8,295 bases of DNA from Deltaproteobacteria bacterium (GTDB lineage: Bacteria; Desulfobacterota; DSM-4660; Desulfatiglandales; HGW-15), in NCBI GenBank assembly GCA_020342025.1, contig CP070840.1:2741617-2749911 (forward strand), written 5' to 3'. Within the stretch, counting starts at the first letter, position 1, and every line of letters starts with the position of its first letter. Below the pieces are notes generated by a model, which was given only the letters and a program-made list of their open reading frames with translations, was not told the DNA's origin and searched no databases. The position numbers and the translations under genes were made by a program. Below are positions 6,789 through 8,295 of this stretch, piece by piece.

Positions 6789-6840
6789 AGGACGCGGCTA
6801 TGGGATAACCCTGTAAGGGATGACTTGCAGAATCGGTATT

Positions 6841-7010
6841 TCTAAATTCGAAATCCTAATATCGAAATCCGAAACAAATTCAAATATCGAATTTTCCAAT
6901 GACCCAAACAAATCCAAGTGAACAAAACCCAAAGGTCTTTTGTTTAGGTCATTTGAATTTTGGTCATTTCATATTGTTTCGAATTTCGGATTTCATGCTT
7001 CGGATTTAGA
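6841..7010. repeat. 170-bp MITE-like inverted-repeat element
   Basis: Two 64-nt arms (6841-6904 and 6947-7010) form an imperfect inverted repeat around a 42-nt centre. The ends match as TCTAAATYCGAA, and the inner arm ends pair as AATGACC with GGTCATT. The element is very A+T-rich and built from repeated TTCGAA/TTCGGATTTC-type words, unlike the flanking coding DNA. It encodes no protein and shows no clear target-site duplication. It resembles non-autonomous miniature elements seen between genes in deltaproteobacterial and related genomes; that is from memory. The flanks 6789-6840 and 7011-7088 hold only short hairpins. Confidence 0.7.
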
Positions 7011-7088
7011 GCTGCGTTGATCGCAAAGGCAAAGCCAAGAATTTCTGACCTGGCCCAGAGGACCAGGTTTTTGACTTCAAAATAAATT

Positions 7089-8165
7089 CTATCTCGCCAC
7101 TTTCATCATCAGATAGATACTGAGAAACAGAAAAATGAGATGGCCCAGCCAGGCAGATAGGGGGGGTGGTAAGATCCCTGAAAGACCCAGCGACCTTGTA
7201 AACCCGAGCGTGACCAAATAGAGGAAGCATATACCTATCCCTATGAAGATGGCGAAAGCGACACTCCCTTTTTCCACCCTCAGGGAAATAGGCGTTCCCA
7301 TGAGCACCATGATGAGGATAATAAAAGGAAAAGCTATCTTGAAATTCATATCCACCAGGTACCTGGTATTGTCATAGCCTTCCATGAGTACCCTTTTGGC
7401 ATACCGTTTCAATTGCCAGTAACTCATTTCTTCAGGATCTCTTTCCCTTTTTATAAAGCTCTCCGGGGTCGCTTCCAATACAAGATAAAGGTCTGTAAAT
7501 TTGGTGGGTCGGTAAATGCCCTCATCAGTCGCCCTCTGGATGATCCCTTCTTCGATCTTCCATTTGCCCTCCTCCCAGATTGCCCTTTGTCCATCTATCC
7601 TTTCAACCAGGCGAAAAGACTCGTCAAAGAAATACAAGGTGGGTCGCTCCATAGTTCGATTGGGATAATCAAAACGTCGCATCCAGTATATCGTTCCAGA
7701 TCCCTTATACCATATTTGATTCATGCCGTAGAATTGAGTCGGATCCTGTTTCTCCACCTCAACCTCCCATATCTCATTAAATTTTGAGCTCGAGTAGGGA
7801 ACCACTATCTCTGAAAAGAGAAATAGGAAAACACTTATCATTACGCCTGTTACGACAATGGGTTGGACAACCCTGAAAAGATTGAGACCGCAGGCCTTCA
7901 TGGCGGTGAGTTCGTTCCTCTTTTTTAATAATGAAAAAAGGATGATGACAGAGATAAGAGTAGCCGGGGGCAGCATCTGTATGAATATAAGAGGCGTTTT
8001 GTAAATGAAATACGCCAACATAATACCCAGTGACGCTTGTGCTTCGATAAAGTTATCTATCTTCTGGACGAAATCTACAATGAGATAAATGGACAGGAAA
8101 ATGATCTGACAAAGACATAGGAGTTTGAGAAACTCCGTGGCCAGGTATTTAGAAAGTACTCTCAT
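7089..8165 (-). CDS. lptG: LPS export ABC transporter permease LptG
   Basis: This 358-residue inner-membrane protein belongs to the YjgP/YjgQ family. LptF and LptG form the membrane channel of the LptB2FG transporter, which pulls lipopolysaccharide from the inner membrane and passes it to LptC and the periplasmic bridge. The layout fits: hydrophobic helices near 14-36, 48-80 and 98-121; a periplasmic beta-jellyroll region at about 125-265, with runs such as IWYKGSGTIYWMRRFDY; and helices near 277-293, 301-322 and 335-355. The loop LLKKRNELTAMKACGLN (79-95) is the characteristic cytoplasmic coupling segment that meets LptB. The length is close to the family norm of about 360. The start lies 6 nt after the stop of the preceding gene, which looks like lptF, so the two are probably cotranscribed. 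LptG is preferred over LptF because of its second position and its N-terminal pattern; LptF is the alternative. Confidence 0.93.
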   Translation of the reverse strand: MRVLSKYLATEFLKLLCLCQIIFLSIYLIVDFVQKIDNFIEAQASLGIMLAYFIYKTPLIFIQMLPPATLISVIILFSLLKKRNELTAMKACGLNLFRVVQPIVVTGVMISVFLFLFSEIVVPYSSSKFNEIWEVEVEKQDPTQFYGMNQIWYKGSGTIYWMRRFDYPNRTMERPTLYFFDESFRLVERIDGQRAIWEEGKWKIEEGIIQRATDEGIYRPTKFTDLYLVLEATPESFIKRERDPEEMSYWQLKRYAKRVLMEGYDNTRYLVDMNFKIAFPFIILIMVLMGTPISLRVEKGSVAFAIFIGIGICFLYLVTLGFTRSLGLSGILPPPLSAWLGHLIFLFLSIYLMMKVAR

Positions 8166-8171
8166 TCCTAT

Positions 8172-8295
8172 CTAGCCAATACCTTTTCCAATCCCATAAC
8201 GCTCGCCTTCCCTACTTTCCCTTCTTAATCTCGCCCTTCTCAAGATGTTAATGGAACGATCTTTAGAGGCCCTGCGCCACAGATACAGACAGGAT
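8172..8295 (-). CDS. lptF: C-terminal 40 residues of upstream gene, probably LptF (5' end outside window)
   Basis: An open frame enters from the window edge (codons in phase from 8294) and stops with TAG at 8172-8174. The visible peptide begins with a hydrophobic/aromatic CLYLWRRASKDRS and then turns strongly basic (ILRRARLRRESREGERYG), as expected for a cytoplasmic tail after the last membrane helix. The stop is 6 nt before the lptG start. The usual lptF-lptG gene order makes LptF the best guess, but 40 residues are too few to prove it from sequence alone. Confidence 0.6.
   Translation of the reverse strand, partial: SCLYLWRRASKDRSINILRRARLRRESREGERYGIGKGIG

Noticed and set aside
7048..7072. 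ACCTGG/CCAGGT hairpin followed by TTTTT on the plus strand, as a terminator
   Set aside because: It would act on plus-strand transcripts, but no plus-strand gene ends nearby, and the 6-bp stem is weak. On the minus strand, where lptG ends, no T-run follows.

Overview
The window looks like chromosomal DNA of a Gram-negative, probably anaerobic bacterium, most plausibly a deltaproteobacterium (Desulfobacterota). That placement is an inference. It rests on an LptF/LptG pair, which implies an outer membrane with lipopolysaccharide, on an acyl-CoA catabolic cassette with a DUF35/thiolase pair, and on A+T-rich and G+C-rich palindromic intergenic repeats of a kind I associate with that group. All credible genes lie on the minus strand, so the text below runs from high to low coordinates.

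Right part (8295 to about 5526), envelope genes. The last 40 codons of an upstream gene, probably lptF, end 6 nt before lptG, the second transmembrane subunit of the LPS export ABC transporter. A 300-nt gap follows that holds a 170-bp inverted-repeat element resembling a MITE. After it comes a GT-B fold family 4 glycosyltransferase.

Middle (5525 to 3421). A 186-nt gap carries two back-to-back palindromic repeat-like elements. Next is a 615-residue membrane protein joining a WecA/MraY-type polyprenyl-phosphate sugar-1-phosphate transferase to the N-terminal half (membrane helices plus Rossmann domain) of a CapD/WbpM/WbaP-type protein. A strong intrinsic terminator closes this unit. The transferase would start, and the glycosyltransferase extend, a lipid-linked glycan; LptFG concerns LPS transport.

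Left part (3095 to 1), an acyl-CoA catabolic operon. A thiolase-fold protein of the SCP2/lipid-transfer type is followed 20 nt later by a DUF35 zinc-ribbon/OB-fold protein with a C-terminal SCP2-like domain. After 57 nt comes an acyl-CoA dehydrogenase cut by the window edge. The thiolase-fold protein has glycine where thiolases carry the nucleophilic cysteine and alanine in the HDCF-type motif, yet keeps both conserved histidines. The cassette therefore resembles the Ltp2-DUF35 retro-aldolase arrangement of steroid side-chain degradation, or a related carbon-carbon cleaving enzyme, more than a routine beta-oxidation thiolase. This is the most interesting functional lead here. The 396-nt gap upstream of the operon (3096-3491) contains the ribosome-binding site, a nested inverted repeat and the terminator of the preceding unit; I see no convincing promoter.
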